A stretch of 34,675 nucleotides of DNA from Sphingobacterium paludis. GTDB taxonomy: Bacteria > Bacteroidota > Bacteroidia > Sphingobacteriales > Sphingobacteriaceae. Numbering within the stretch: the first letter of the stretch is position 1; every line of letters starts with the position of its first letter. Location: positions 1 through 34,675 of the forward strand of contig NZ_SNZV01000016.1 of assembly GCF_004364125.1 (NCBI RefSeq), given 5' to 3'. This document shows, one piece after another, positions 34,546-34,675 of the stretch. The translations under genes and the position numbers were made by a program. The notes under the pieces are model-generated. The model made no database searches. It was not told the DNA's origin and saw only the letters and a list, made by a program, of their open reading frames with translations.

Positions 34546-34574
34546 AAAGGGGCGAAAATAGATTCGCACCCTTT
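34546..34574 (-). terminator. Intrinsic terminator beside the right terminal repeat
   Basis: AAAGGGGCGAA (34546-34556) pairs with TTCGCACCCTTT (34563-34574), with one bulged A. Read leftward the stem is followed by a T-run (CCCTTTTTTATTG), the form of a strong intrinsic terminator; read rightward the tail is only TCTCAATT. It would stop transcription that enters the window from the right end. Confidence 0.7.
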
Positions 34575-34580
34575 CTCAAT

Positions 34581-34675
34581 TGTAATAGCCACTACTTGAT
34601 CTGACAGTTGGTTGTTTTTAAAAAATGTCAGATTGCCTATTCGAATATAGTAATGTTTCTACAAAATCTATAGAT
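34581..34675. repeat. Right terminal inverted repeat (95 bp)
   Basis: This is the exact reverse complement of bases 1-95. The last ten bases, ATCTATAGAT, are palindromic. Six bases separate it from the terminator hairpin. See the left repeat for inner structure and the competing explanations. Confidence 0.95.

Noticed and set aside
34454..34561. 35-codon frame ending in the right terminator
   Set aside because: Too short and isolated, and the stop lies inside the hairpin; it could be a remnant but cannot be supported.
1..34675. tRNA, rRNA or antibiotic-resistance gene
   Set aside because: None could be recognised on either strand by eye.

Overview
The window looks like a conjugative element of a Bacteroidota host, probably Sphingobacteriaceae-like (for example Sphingobacterium or Pedobacter). 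That is judged from the protein families and not from any search. The reasons are a complete-looking Bacteroidetes-type tra operon (TraA, TraE, TraF, TraG, TraJ, TraK, TraM and TraN families in the CTnDOT order), an RteC-family regulator, a RHH/MOBP mobilization pair, and starts that lack clear Shine-Dalgarno sequences. Both ends of the window carry the same 95-bp sequence in inverted orientation (1-95 and 34581-34675). They are either real element termini or a place where an assembly stopped in an inverted repeat.

Layout. 0.2-5.5 kb holds regulation and cargo: a leftward AraC regulator, an LpxL-like acyltransferase, a LytS-like sensor with a LytTR response regulator, and RteC. 6.2-8.3 kb holds an SDR oxidoreductase, then a leftward lipoprotein and a small membrane protein. 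8.3-13.1 kb is decayed accessory DNA: a structured repeat, small hypothetical genes, a broken IS3-family transposase and the 3' end of a larger discoidin-like protein. 13.2-14.2 kb encodes a TOPRIM primase-like protein. 14.2-15.17 kb has no gene but is dense in TAGC/GCTA words and ends in strong inverted repeats just before the mob genes, so it is the best candidate for oriT. 15.2-16.8 kb encodes the RHH relaxosome protein and the relaxase. 16.8-28.5 kb is one compact rightward tra operon with many ATGA or longer overlaps. 28.6-30.6 kb encodes the VirD4-like coupling protein. 30.6-33.5 kb holds a small leftward gene, an M23 peptidase and two conserved element-associated proteins. 33.6-34.7 kb is a decayed HTH gene, a second copy of the structured repeat, and a terminator next to the right terminal repeat.

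How the parts would work together (inference from family knowledge): the relaxase and RHH protein nick and hold the DNA at an oriT just upstream of them. The coupling protein passes the complex to a type IV secretion channel made of TraG (VirB4), TraJ (VirB6-like), TraK (VirB8-like), TraM (VirB10-like) and TraN (VirB9-like). The M23 peptidase would open the peptidoglycan. The sensor/regulator pair plus RteC occupy the place that RteA/RteB/RteC hold in CTnDOT. No tyrosine or serine integrase and no plasmid replication initiator could be recognised, so how the element is maintained is open.
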